21,132 bases of DNA from Pedobacter sp. (GTDB lineage: Bacteria > Bacteroidota > Bacteroidia > Sphingobacteriales > Sphingobacteriaceae). A program made the position numbers and the translations under genes. Numbering within the stretch: the stretch's first letter is position 1; the number at the start of each line of letters is the position of its first letter. Under the pieces are notes generated by a model that was not told the origin of the DNA, made no database searches, and saw nothing but the letters and a program-made list of their open reading frames with translations. Location of the stretch: NCBI GenBank assembly GCA_028287885.1, contig JAQBOT010000096.1, forward strand, positions 1-21,132, given 5' to 3'. Shown here one piece after another: positions 7,246 through 14,900 of the stretch.

Positions 7246-8232
7246 ATGAAGAAAACGATAGCATTGCTTACCGGCGGAACGACAGGCGAGTGGGTCATTT
7301 CTGTAAAGAGTGCAGCAACAATTGCGCAAAATCTAGATGCAGATAAGTTTGAAGTATATAAAATTATGCTAACCCAAAAGGGATGGTTTTATGAGCCTGC
7401 CGACTCTCTGAAAGTTGAGGTAGACCGTAATGACTTCTCGATTAAACTGAAAGGGCGTAAAATAACCTTTGATGGTGTTTTTATTGCTATCCACGGTTCA
7501 CCAGGAGAGGATGGAAAGCTTCAGGGTTACTTTGATATGCTTGGAATTCCGTATACGACGTGTGACGCCCTTACCTCGGCCATTACGATGAACAAAGGCT
7601 ATACAAAAGCCGTTGTACAAGACATTCCCAATTTGCATGTTGCGAAATCTTCTCAACTGTTTGATTCAAAGAACTATGACCTTGATCCTATTAAAAGGAG
7701 TTTAAAACTGCCTTATTTTATAAAGCCCAACAATGGCGGAAGTAGTATTGGGATGAGCAAGGTGACAAATCAGTTCGACTTGAAAGCTGCTTTAGACAAG
7801 GCTTTCAAGGAAGATAAGCAGGTGTTGATTGAAGAGTTTATTGCCGGTCGCGAGTTTACCGTTGGCGTAGTAAAGCTGGATGGAAAGATAACTGTGCTTC
7901 CAATTACTGAGGTTGAAACCAGTAAGGAATTCTTTGATTTTGAGGCTAAATACACCCCGGGTGTGGCGAAAGAAACGACTCCCGCTGCATTGAAAATAGA
8001 AATACGTAACCGCATTGTTAATATCGTAACGGCAGTATATCAAAAAATGAATTGCAGAGGTGTAGTCAGGATTGACTTCATTCTTTCGGGAGATGAAGCA
8101 GATTTCTACTTCATCGAGATCAACACCATTCCTGGCCAGACTGCAACAAGTTTTATCCCGCAGCAGATTGCAGCTATGGGAATGAAATTGAATGATTTTT
8201 ATACCAAAGTAATTAGGGAGACTATCGGCTAA
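7246..8232 (+). CDS. ddl: D-alanine--D-alanine ligase
   Basis: A 328-residue cytoplasmic ATP-grasp ligase that joins two D-Ala for the peptidoglycan stem peptide. The N-terminal loop reads GGTTGEWVISVKS (10-22) and keeps the catalytic Glu15 despite the unusual W in place of the common H/R. Other motifs are HGSPGEDG (83-90), the nucleotide loop NNGGSSIGMSK (162-172), the omega-loop FEAKYTPG (232-239, with Tyr236 as expected for a D-Ala-D-Ala rather than D-Lac enzyme), VRIDF (274-278) and the metal-binding EINTIPGQT (291-299). Length is normal. It is divergent from the PASTA-mltG operon and ends three bases from the convergent thioesterase, with no terminator between them. Confidence 0.96.
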   Translation: MKKTIALLTGGTTGEWVISVKSAATIAQNLDADKFEVYKIMLTQKGWFYEPADSLKVEVDRNDFSIKLKGRKITFDGVFIAIHGSPGEDGKLQGYFDMLGIPYTTCDALTSAITMNKGYTKAVVQDIPNLHVAKSSQLFDSKNYDLDPIKRSLKLPYFIKPNNGGSSIGMSKVTNQFDLKAALDKAFKEDKQVLIEEFIAGREFTVGVVKLDGKITVLPITEVETSKEFFDFEAKYTPGVAKETTPAALKIEIRNRIVNIVTAVYQKMNCRGVVRIDFILSGDEADFYFIEINTIPGQTATSFIPQQIAAMGMKLNDFYTKVIRETIG

Positions 8233-8235
8233 CCC

Positions 8236-8655
8236 TTAGATGCTGTAGGCCTGGATCATCTCATCATCCACTTTGCAGCCTTTACCAGTTTTAATGTCAA
8301 TCATTACATAGTCAAAATAGCCGTCGGCTGCAATTTTTTTAGTTCGGACGTTTTCCATTTCGAACTGTACCCTGCAGCCTTTTCCATTGATTGTCAGGAT
8401 TCCAGTACGCACCTTCACGATATCACCCAGGATCATTGGCCTTTTGAAATCAACATAGGCCGTACGTACCACCCAGCCAAAGCCTGAAGTAAGAAAGTCT
8501 TCCATGGGCATTTTATAAAAAAGATCCATTTGTTCATACCGGGCGGCAAGGACATAATCAAAGTATTTGCTGTTATGAACATGGTTAAACATGTCAATAT
8601 CGTCTGGGCGGACTTTTAGTTCAGTTTCGAATATACTGTATTGGTTTTTTTCCAT
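8236..8655 (-). CDS. Acyl-CoA thioesterase (hot-dog fold, FadM/YbgC-like)
   Basis: A 139-residue hot-dog protein, the second thioesterase in the window. The motif VRPDDIDMFNHVHNSKYFDYVLAARYE (15-41) resembles the FadM-like DxDxxxHVxN signature, with Asp21 as probable catalytic residue. The middle strand VDFKRPMILGDIVKVRT (69-85) is also typical. It would hydrolyse acyl-CoA or acyl-ACP-type thioesters in the cytoplasm; the acyl group cannot be read from the sequence. Its stop codon lies three bases from that of ddl, so the two convergent transcripts must overlap. A possible -7 box stands at 8675-8682. Confidence 0.88.
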   Translation of the reverse strand: MEKNQYSIFETELKVRPDDIDMFNHVHNSKYFDYVLAARYEQMDLFYKMPMEDFLTSGFGWVVRTAYVDFKRPMILGDIVKVRTGILTINGKGCRVQFEMENVRTKKIAADGYFDYVMIDIKTGKGCKVDDEMIQAYSI

Positions 8656-8674
8656 GTTAGGCGTATTGGTTTTG

Positions 8675-8682
8675 CAAAAGTA
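8675..8682 (-). promoter_or_regulatory. Candidate -7 box for the acyl-CoA thioesterase
   Basis: On the minus strand this reads TACTTTTG, a match to TAnnTTTG, 20 bases before the start codon. No TTTG occurs at the -33 position, where a small CG-rich hairpin (around 8701-8712) lies instead. Confidence 0.4.
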
Positions 8683-8781
8683 TAATTTACATTTAACTTT
8701 CGCCTCCAGGCGACTTTTAAAAAGCAGGTGTTTTCCACATCAAAAAACGGCTTTTTACACCAGCTCTATATGGTTTGTTTA

Positions 8782-8813
8782 TTTGTTAATCATTAAAACT
8801 TACAGTATCTTTG
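8782..8813 (+). promoter_or_regulatory. Promoter of rpsO
   Basis: TTTG (8782-8785), a 20-base spacer, then TATCTTTG (8806-8813): a perfect match to the Bacteroidota housekeeping consensus. Transcription should begin a few bases downstream, giving an A/T-rich leader of roughly 37-40 nt before the rpsO ATG at 8857. Confidence 0.8.
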
Positions 8814-8856
8814 CGTTTAATTAATTAATTTTTAAACACTTTAGTAACATTCAAGA

Positions 8857-9135
8857 ATGTATTTAAGTAAAGAAGTAAAAGCCGACATTTTCAAAACACA
8901 CGGCGAAGTAGAAACCAACACGGGTTCTGCAGAAGGTCAGGTAGCGTTATTTACATACCGTATTGCACATTTGACAGAACACTTGAAGAAAAATCGTAAA
9001 GATTTCTCTACACAGTTGTCTCTTCAAAAGTTGGTAGGTAAACGTCGTGGGATTTTGGCTTATCTATTCAAAAAAGATATTGAACGTTATCGTGCAATCA
9101 TCAAGGCTCTAAAGCTGAGAGATATCATAAAATAA
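8857..9135 (+). CDS. rpsO: 30S ribosomal protein S15
   Basis: A 92-residue basic protein that binds 16S rRNA in the platform of the small subunit. The family core is clear: NTGSAEGQVALFTYRIAHLTEHLK (21-44), FSTQLSLQKLVGKRRGILAYL (49-69) and ERYRAIIKALKLRD (76-89). It is three residues longer than the common 89-residue form because of a short C-terminal IIK tail. A strong promoter lies upstream and a hairpin terminator directly downstream, before pnp. In E. coli S15 represses its own translation; I cannot recognise an equivalent pseudoknot in this leader. Confidence 0.97.
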   Translation: MYLSKEVKADIFKTHGEVETNTGSAEGQVALFTYRIAHLTEHLKKNRKDFSTQLSLQKLVGKRRGILAYLFKKDIERYRAIIKALKLRDIIK

Positions 9136-9151
9136 CTGTATTTTTATCAAG

Positions 9152-9180
9152 AAAAGCCATTCTTTCGGAATGGCTTTTTT
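9152..9180 (+). terminator. Terminator or attenuator between rpsO and pnp
   Basis: AAGCCATTC (9154-9162) and GAATGGCTT (9168-9176) form a perfect 9-bp stem with a five-base loop and a six-T run (9175-9180). It lies 16 bases after the rpsO stop. No strong promoter follows before pnp, so partial read-through, as in the E. coli rpsO-pnp operon, would be needed or a weak promoter must exist. Confidence 0.85.
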
Positions 9181-9196
9181 ACTTTGCAAAGTAAAA
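9177..9196. repeat. Perfect 20-bp palindrome in the pnp leader
   Basis: The 20 bases TTTTACTTTGCAAAGTAAAA equal their own reverse complement. The left four T belong to the terminator U-run. As RNA it could form an 8-bp stem with a UGCA loop; as DNA it could be a dimeric operator. It lies 57 bases before the pnp start. Confidence 0.6.
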
Positions 9197-9253
9197 TATT
9201 ATACATAAATCCGGTGTGGAGGAAAGAGGAAAACACACCATAATAACAATTAA

Positions 9254-11395
9254 ATGAATGTAATAAAAAAATCGTTCGATCTGGGCGATGGAAGAACAAT
9301 CGAAATTGAAACAGGTAAGTTAGCTAAACAAGCTGATGGTTCTGTTGTCGTGAAAATGGGTGACACCATGTTATTGGCAACTGTAGTATCTTCAATAGGT
9401 GCGAAAGCAGGTGTTGATTTCTTGCCATTATCTGTTGATTACCAAGAAAAATATGCAGCAGCTGGACGTATTCCAGGGGGATTTTTACGTCGCGAAGCCA
9501 GATTGTCTGACTACGAGGTTCTAATTTCCCGTTTGGTGGATCGTGCATTGCGCCCAATGTTTCCAGATGACTATCATTCGGACACGCAGGTGATGATCTC
9601 GTTGATTTCTGCTGATAAAAATATTATGCCTGACTGTTTAGCAGGACTTGCGGCTTCTGCTGCAATCGCAGTTTCTGATATTCCCTTCAATGGTCCGATA
9701 TCTGAAGTTCGTGTTGCTAAAATTGATGGTCAATTCGTGATCAATCCTTACGCAAGTGATCTGGAACGTGCTACAATGGAATTCCTTGTAGCCGGTACGG
9801 AAAATGATATCGTGATGGTTGAAGGCGAAGCGGATGAAATTTCTGAAGCTGAAATGGTGGAAGCGATTGAATTTGCGCATAAAGCCATAGTTGTTCAAGT
9901 TCAGGTGCAAAAAGAATTGGCCGAACTTGTAGGTAAAACTGTAAAGCGTACTTATTCTCACGAAGAAAGCAATCTAGACTTAAGAGCTCAGGTGTTTGCT
10001 GCTACTTACGATAAGGTTTATGCAATTGCAAAAAGTGGTTCGTCAAAACATGAGCGCGGTAATGCTTTCGGTACAATCCTAATGGACTTCATAGCTACAC
10101 TTGGTGAAAACATCGATGATGTAACTGGATTCCTTTCTAAGAAGTATTTTCATGATGTACAATATGATGCCATCCGTAACCTTGTTTTAGACGAAGGAAT
10201 TCGTTTAGATGGTCGTGATGCACGTACGGTACGTCCGATCTGGAGTGAGGTAGGTTATTTGCCTGCAGCACACGGTTCAGCAGTGTTTACTCGTGGTGAA
10301 ACTCAATCTTTAACAACTGTTACTTTAGGTTCTAAAGATGATGAGCAAATGATAGATGGTGCTTTCGTTAATGGTTACAATAAGTTCTTGTTGCACTACA
10401 ATTTCCCTGGGTTCTCAACCGGGGAGGTTCGTCCGAATAGGGGTGCAGGCCGCCGTGAAATTGGTCATGGTAACCTAGCTATGCGTTCTTTGAAAAAAGT
10501 GTTACCAGGCTTAGAAGAGAATCCGTACACGATTCGTATCGTTTCTGATATTTTGGAATCAAACGGATCTTCATCTATGGCAACTGTCTGTGCAGGTACA
10601 TTGGCACTTATGGATGCTGGTATTAAAATAAAAGCGCCTGTTTCAGGTATTGCAATGGGCTTAATCACGGATGAGAAAACTGGTAAATACGCTATCTTGT
10701 CTGATATCTTAGGCGATGAAGATCACTTGGGAGATATGGACTTTAAAGTAACTGGTACCGAAAAAGGTATTGTTGCTTGTCAGATGGACTTGAAAATCAA
10801 TGGACTGAAATGGGAAGTGTTAACAAATGCTTTAGTTCAGGCTAAAGAAGCTCGTTTGCATATTTTAAACGAGATGAAGAAAACACTTTCTGCACCTCGC
10901 GAAGATTACAAAGCACATGCTCCACGTATTGTTTCTTTAACAATTGATAAAGAATTTATTGGTGCGATCATCGGACCTGGTGGTAAAATTATCCAGGAAA
11001 TGCAACGTGAAACTGGTGCGTCTATTTCGATTGAAGAGGTAGGTAACAAAGGGATCATCGAAATTTTTGCAGATAACAAAGCCGCAATCGACGCTGCTGT
11101 AGGACGCATCAATGCAATTGCAGCTAAGCCGGATATAGGTGCAACATACGATGGTAAAGTGAAATCAATCATGCCGTTTGGTGCATTTGTTGAGATCATG
11201 CCTGGAAAAGATGGTTTACTACACATTTCAGAAATTGCCTGGGAACGTTTAGAAACTATGGACGGTGTGCTTAAAGAAGGTGACCGTATACAGGTTAAAC
11301 TTTTAGATATTGACAAGCAAGGTAAGATGAAACTTTCAAGGAAAGCATTAATGCCACGTCCACCAAGACCAGAAGCAGCTGACAAACCAGCTTAG
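9254..11395 (+). CDS. pnp: Polynucleotide phosphorylase
   Basis: A 713-residue phosphorolytic 3'-5' exoribonuclease that degrades RNA to nucleoside diphosphates and can add tails. Domain order is normal: first RNase PH core (about 1-145), linking helical domain, second RNase PH core (about 310-545), KH domain (about 557-620, with the GPGGK loop near 573) and S1 domain (about 630-697, [15 protein letters not shown] and GLLHISEI). The active core carries [23 protein letters not shown] and the metal-binding [16 protein letters not shown] (near 484-499). It is complete, with a short Pro-rich tail. It follows rpsO, the usual arrangement, with a terminator and palindrome in the 118-base gap. A strong terminator closes the unit at 11421. 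Confidence 0.98.
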   Translation: MNVIKKSFDLGDGRTIEIETGKLAKQADGSVVVKMGDTMLLATVVSSIGAKAGVDFLPLSVDYQEKYAAAGRIPGGFLRREARLSDYEVLISRLVDRALRPMFPDDYHSDTQVMISLISADKNIMPDCLAGLAASAAIAVSDIPFNGPISEVRVAKIDGQFVINPYASDLERATMEFLVAGTENDIVMVEGEADEISEAEMVEAIEFAHKAIVVQVQVQKELAELVGKTVKRTYSHEESNLDLRAQVFAATYDKVYAIAKSGSSKHERGNAFGTILMDFIATLGENIDDVTGFLSKKYFHDVQYDAIRNLVLDEGIRLDGRDARTVRPIWSEVGYLPAAHGSAVFTRGETQSLTTVTLGSKDDEQMIDGAFVNGYNKFLLHYNFPGFSTGEVRPNRGAGRREIGHGNLAMRSLKKVLPGLEENPYTIRIVSDILESNGSSSMATVCAGTLALMDAGIKIKAPVSGIAMGLITDEKTGKYAILSDILGDEDHLGDMDFKVTGTEKGIVACQMDLKINGLKWEVLTNALVQAKEARLHILNEMKKTLSAPREDYKAHAPRIVSLTIDKEFIGAIIGPGGKIIQEMQRETGASISIEEVGNKGIIEIFADNKAAIDAAVGRINAIAAKPDIGATYDGKVKSIMPFGAFVEIMPGKDGLLHISEIAWERLETMDGVLKEGDRIQVKLLDIDKQGKMKLSRKALMPRPPRPEAADKPA

Positions 11396-11420
11396 ATAAG
11401 TAATTAGGTCTAATTATATA

Positions 11421-11447
11421 AAAACCCCGCAATTTGCGGGGTTTTTT
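11421..11447 (+). terminator. Rho-independent terminator of pnp
   Basis: AAAACCCCGC (11421-11430) and GCGGGGTTTT (11435-11444... within 11436-11445) pair around a short AATTT-type loop, followed by more T. It lies 26 bases after the pnp stop and ends 36 bases before rpe, so rpe probably has its own promoter. Confidence 0.9.
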
Positions 11448-11482
11448 GTTTTGCGTTAGGTTATTTATTTATATTTACCACT

Positions 11483-12154
11483 ATGAAACATTTAATAGCC
11501 CCGTCTATACTTGCTGCCGATTTCGGCAATTTACAGCGTGATATTGAAATGATTAACAGTAGTGATGCCGACTGGTTTCATGTTGACGTAATGGACGGCG
11601 TGTTTGTTCCAAATATATCTTTCGGGTTTCCGATTATAGAAGCTGTTAAGCGACATGCCACAAAGCCTTTGGATGTTCATCTTATGATTGTGAATCCAGA
11701 TCAGTACATCGAACGTTTTGCGCAGGCGGGCGCTGCCGTAATAACGGTACATTACGAAGCCTGCGATCATCTACATCGCAGCCTTCAGGCTATTCACACC
11801 GCCGGCTGCAGAGCGGGCGTTGCCTTGAATCCACATACTCCTGTTGAACTTCTAAAAGATATTTTACCGGATATAGATATGGTACTGATCATGTCTGTAA
11901 ATCCCGGCTTTGGAGGGCAGAAGTTCATTGGAAATACATACAATAAAATTCTTCGATTAAAAACCATGGCTGCTGAGCTCAACCCAAAGTTGCTCATTGA
12001 GGTTGACGGCGGCGTTGACATTGGAAACCTTGTTGCGCTGATCGACGCCGGCGCGCACGTTTTTGTAGCGGGAAGTTCAATCTTCAGCGCTGCTTCACCA
12101 TCGAAGATGATATCAGATCTTAAGAATATGCCTTCTGGAATATTCACCATTTAA
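11483..12154 (+). CDS. rpe: Ribulose-phosphate 3-epimerase
   Basis: A 223-residue TIM-barrel enzyme of the pentose phosphate pathway that interconverts ribulose 5-phosphate and xylulose 5-phosphate. The fold markers are IAPSILAADFGNL (5-17), WFHVDVMDG (31-39, with metal ligands His33 and Asp35), PLDVHLMI (62-69, metal ligand His66), SVNPGFGGQKF (138-148, phosphate loop) and IEVDGGV (172-178, catalytic Asp175). Length is normal. It lies after the pnp terminator and 52 bases before serC, so it could be cotranscribed with serC-serA, but no terminator or clear promoter decides this. Confidence 0.97.
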   Translation: MKHLIAPSILAADFGNLQRDIEMINSSDADWFHVDVMDGVFVPNISFGFPIIEAVKRHATKPLDVHLMIVNPDQYIERFAQAGAAVITVHYEACDHLHRSLQAIHTAGCRAGVALNPHTPVELLKDILPDIDMVLIMSVNPGFGGQKFIGNTYNKILRLKTMAAELNPKLLIEVDGGVDIGNLVALIDAGAHVFVAGSSIFSAASPSKMISDLKNMPSGIFTI

Positions 12155-12206
12155 GGTTTCGATTCAACTTACCTAATCATTATACTTAATTATAGCTAAT
12201 AACAAT

Positions 12207-13271
12207 ATGAGACACAATTTTGGAGCAGGACCCTGCATTCTACCTCAAGAAGTATTTAAGCAAGCTGCACAAGCTGTTCTGGATTTCAAAGACGGTTTAT
12301 CGATTCTTGAAATCTCACACCGTACTTCTGAGTTCGAAGGAGTTGTTGATGAAGCCACCAGATTGGTTAAGGAATTATTGAACGTACCGGAAGGCTACTC
12401 TGTAATATTCTTGCAAGGCGGTGCCAGTTTGCAATTTGCGATGGTTCCATACAACCTTTTGCCTGAAGGACAAACAGCAAGTTATCTTGATTCCGGTATT
12501 TGGGCAAGCAAGGCAATAAAGGAGGTTTCTACTTTCGGAAAGGCTAACATTGTGGCTTCATCAAAACCGGACAACTATACCTTTATACCTAAAGACTTTG
12601 AAATACCTGCCGACAGCGCATATTTCCATTGCACCTCTAACAACACGATCTATGGTACAGAAATGTTCAGCTTTCCTGAAACGAATGTTCCTATAGTGTG
12701 TGACATGTCATCCGACATACTAAGCCGAGTAATTGATGTCTCAAAGTTTGGGTTGATCTATGCTGGGGCGCAGAAAAATATAGGCCCAGCTGGCGCAACG
12801 GTTGTAATTGTTAAAGATGAGATCTTAGGTAAATCGGGCAGAAAGATACCTTCGATGCTCGACTACCAAATTCAGGCATCAAACGGCTCGATGTATAACA
12901 CGCCTCCTGTGTTTTCGATTTATGTTTCTATGCTTAACCTAAGGTGGTTGAAGTCTAAAGGTGGTGTTGCCGAAATCGAAAAAGAAAACAAAGCAAAAGC
13001 ATATGCATTGTATACGGAAATAGATAGAAATCCACTTTTCAAAGGTACTTGTACAGTGGAGGATCGTTCAAGAATGAATGTGTGTTTTGTGATGAATAAC
13101 CCGGAACTGGAAAAACCATTCTTGAAATTTGTTGAAGATAATGGAGTTGAAGGCTTAAAAGGACATAGGAGTGTAGGTGGTTTCAGGGCATCTATGTATA
13201 ATGCACTTCCTATTACCAGCGTTCATCACCTTATAGACCTAATGCAGACATTTGCGGAAAAGCACCAATAA
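12207..13271 (+). CDS. serC: Phosphoserine aminotransferase
   Basis: A 354-residue PLP enzyme that converts 3-phosphohydroxypyruvate and glutamate to phosphoserine. Motifs are [11 protein letters not shown] (4-14), EISHRT (35-40), [17 protein letters not shown] (69-85), the PLP-ring Asp in CDMSSD (165-170, Asp166) and the Schiff-base Lys190 in [12 protein letters not shown] (185-196). The C-terminal [15 protein letters not shown] is the usual substrate-binding Arg region. It lies 11 bases before serA, which makes the preceding substrate, so the two form a serine-synthesis operon. serB is not in the window. Confidence 0.97.
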   Translation: MRHNFGAGPCILPQEVFKQAAQAVLDFKDGLSILEISHRTSEFEGVVDEATRLVKELLNVPEGYSVIFLQGGASLQFAMVPYNLLPEGQTASYLDSGIWASKAIKEVSTFGKANIVASSKPDNYTFIPKDFEIPADSAYFHCTSNNTIYGTEMFSFPETNVPIVCDMSSDILSRVIDVSKFGLIYAGAQKNIGPAGATVVIVKDEILGKSGRKIPSMLDYQIQASNGSMYNTPPVFSIYVSMLNLRWLKSKGGVAEIEKENKAKAYALYTEIDRNPLFKGTCTVEDRSRMNVCFVMNNPELEKPFLKFVEDNGVEGLKGHRSVGGFRASMYNALPITSVHHLIDLMQTFAEKHQ

Positions 13272-13282
13272 TTATATTTTAA

Positions 13283-14236
13283 ATGATCAGAATACTCGCG
13301 AATGATGGGATAGATCCCATTGGTAAAGCACTGTTGGAAAGTGCAGGTTTTTTAGTAGACACAGAAACTGTTCCACAGGATAAATTGATTGAAGCGCTAC
13401 AGAACTATGACGGACTAACCGTTAGAAGTGCGACTAAAGTAAGGCAGGATGTAATTGACCAATGTCCAAACTTAAAGTTAATTGGTCGGGGTGGCGTTGG
13501 AATGGACAACATTGATGTTGAATATGCGAGAAGCAAAGGTGTTGCAGTTGTGAATACACCGGCGGCATCGTCCTTATCCGTTGCAGAACTTGTATTTGGG
13601 CATTTGTTTACAGGCAATCGATTTCTTCAGGATTCGAATAGAAAAATGCCTGTGGTAGGCGCTACCCAATTCAATAACCTCAAAAAAGCCTACGCTAAAG
13701 GTGTTGAATTACGAGGTAAAACTATCGGTATCATTGGGTTCGGCAGAATAGGACGTGAAGTTGCAACTATGGCCCTTGGCCTAGGGATGAATGTTCTAGC
13801 TTATGATCTTTATCCGTTCTCTGGTGCTATTGAACTGACCTTCCAAGGCGGTAAATCTGTAAAGATACCAATTGAGACAGTGTCGTTCAATGAAGTGATT
13901 CAAAACAGTGATTTCATTACTTTACATACACCATTTTCAGACAAACCCATTCTCGGTCAACCGGAGTTTGATATTATGAAGCCAGGGGTAGGCGTAGTGA
14001 ACTGCTCTCGAGGCGGCATCATCGATGAACTTGCATTAGTAAATGCCTTAGACAATGGAAAGCTTGCTTTTGCTGGATTGGATGTTTTTGATAATGAACC
14101 TACGCCACTGGCAGCAATTCTTCAACACCCGAAAATTTCTTTAACCCCACATATCGGGGCGGCCACCAATGAGGCTCAGGAAAGGATTGGTACTGAACTT
14201 GCAAACTTGATTATCGGCTATTTCAATCAAATTTAA
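13283..14236 (+). CDS. serA: D-3-phosphoglycerate dehydrogenase, short form without ACT domain
   Basis: A 317-residue NAD-dependent 2-hydroxyacid dehydrogenase. Substrate-binding region VRSATKV (47-53), GRGGVGMDNID (68-78), Rossmann motif GIIGFGRIGRE (149-159), catalytic Arg243 in NCSRGG, Glu272 in DVFDNEP and His290 in TPHIGAATNEAQ. It oxidises 3-phosphoglycerate, the first step of serine synthesis; the position just after serC supports this over other hydroxyacid dehydrogenases. It ends after the catalytic domain, without the C-terminal ACT domain that mediates serine feedback in E. coli SerA. An extra strand-like stretch at about 181-197 (IELTFQGGKSVKIPI) lies between the nucleotide-binding Asp and the next helix; I believe this is common in Bacteroidota homologues. 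A bidirectional terminator follows. Confidence 0.93.
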   Translation: MIRILANDGIDPIGKALLESAGFLVDTETVPQDKLIEALQNYDGLTVRSATKVRQDVIDQCPNLKLIGRGGVGMDNIDVEYARSKGVAVVNTPAASSLSVAELVFGHLFTGNRFLQDSNRKMPVVGATQFNNLKKAYAKGVELRGKTIGIIGFGRIGREVATMALGLGMNVLAYDLYPFSGAIELTFQGGKSVKIPIETVSFNEVIQNSDFITLHTPFSDKPILGQPEFDIMKPGVGVVNCSRGGIIDELALVNALDNGKLAFAGLDVFDNEPTPLAAILQHPKISLTPHIGAATNEAQERIGTELANLIIGYFNQI

Positions 14237-14240
14237 TAAC

Positions 14241-14273
14241 AAAAAAAGGAACGCTTATGGCGTTCCTTTTTTT
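14241..14273. terminator. Bidirectional terminator between serA and the convergent membrane-protein gene
   Basis: A stem of GGAACGC and GCGTTCC around a TTATG-type loop is preceded by seven A and followed by seven T, so it forms a hairpin plus U-run on both strands. It starts four bases after the serA stop and ends 43 bases before the stop of the minus-strand gene. Confidence 0.88.
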
Positions 14274-14315
14274 AACAATGCTATTTTCAAAACCTTGTTC
14301 AATGCTCTCGTTCAA

Positions 14316-14834
14316 TTAGGCCAGTTTTCGTGACCTTTTGATCCTACCATATCCAAAGTATCCGCCTGCGGCGATTGCGATCAATAAAAAGATAATCAGT
14401 GGAAAAGAGTTGCTGCCGCTTTTTTCTTTTTCTTCTATTTGCTTCCGCAAAATTTGATTCTGATCCTGCAACTTTTTGATTGCAGCCATATAGCTTCGAA
14501 TCCGTTCAGAATTTGTGCTTGCAGCGGTTTGAACCTGCTGAACCTGGAAATCTTTGTAATCAAGTAGTACCTTCAGTTCTTTGAAGATGTTATTGTCGTT
14601 TAAAGCGATTTGACGCAGAATTTCGTTGGAGTTTTTTATGTCCCGCTTTGTCTGAAAACCAAATATGCCGGTACGTTCATTTAAACTTTGCTCATACTGC
14701 CCAAATTTCACGCTCCGATCTGCCAGCAAAGCATTGATTTTAGCACGTTGGACGTCGTATGCAGATGTATCTACCTGGGCATGGGCAGCAATAGTGAATA
14801 AGATAAATAGGACCAAAAATAGCTGTTTAATCAT
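14316..14834 (-). CDS. Small secreted, C-terminally anchored helical protein of unknown function
   Basis: The frame extends up to a TTG at 14861, but the ATG at 14834 starts a cleaner signal peptide and is preferred (172 residues). The signal ends at about residue 19 (AAHAQ). The periplasmic part (about 20-138) is almost all helix, with heptad-like patterns near 100-135 (RIRSYMAAIKKLQDQNQILRK) that suggest a coiled coil. A membrane helix at about 142-160 is followed by a basic tail GRIKRSRKLA, so the protein should be anchored at its C-terminus with the helical body in the periplasm. I do not recognise the family. It lies 66 bases downstream of the DUF62 gene on the same strand and could be cotranscribed with it. 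Confidence 0.75.
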   Translation of the reverse strand: MIKQLFLVLFILFTIAAHAQVDTSAYDVQRAKINALLADRSVKFGQYEQSLNERTGIFGFQTKRDIKNSNEILRQIALNDNNIFKELKVLLDYKDFQVQQVQTAASTNSERIRSYMAAIKKLQDQNQILRKQIEEKEKSGSNSFPLIIFLLIAIAAGGYFGYGRIKRSRKLA

Positions 14835-14900
14835 GTTGAATTTTGTTAATGAAATTAGCAAAGACTATGCCTTGCATACTGAATGTTGTCTTGCCGGCTG

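Noticed and set aside
7273..7311. Possible defect in Ddl because the GExE/R loop reads GEWVISVKS
   Set aside because: The catalytic Glu15 is kept and all other ATP-grasp motifs are intact.
10906..11385. A 159-codon frame antisense to pnp
   Set aside because: It mirrors the codon pattern of the KH-S1 region of pnp and has a Ser/Ile/Pro-rich shadow composition.
11445..11477. TTTG-n21-TATATTTA upstream of rpe as a promoter
   Set aside because: The -33 element falls inside the U-run of the pnp terminator, the last base of the -7 box is wrong, and transcription would begin at the ATG itself. It may be real but I cannot support it.
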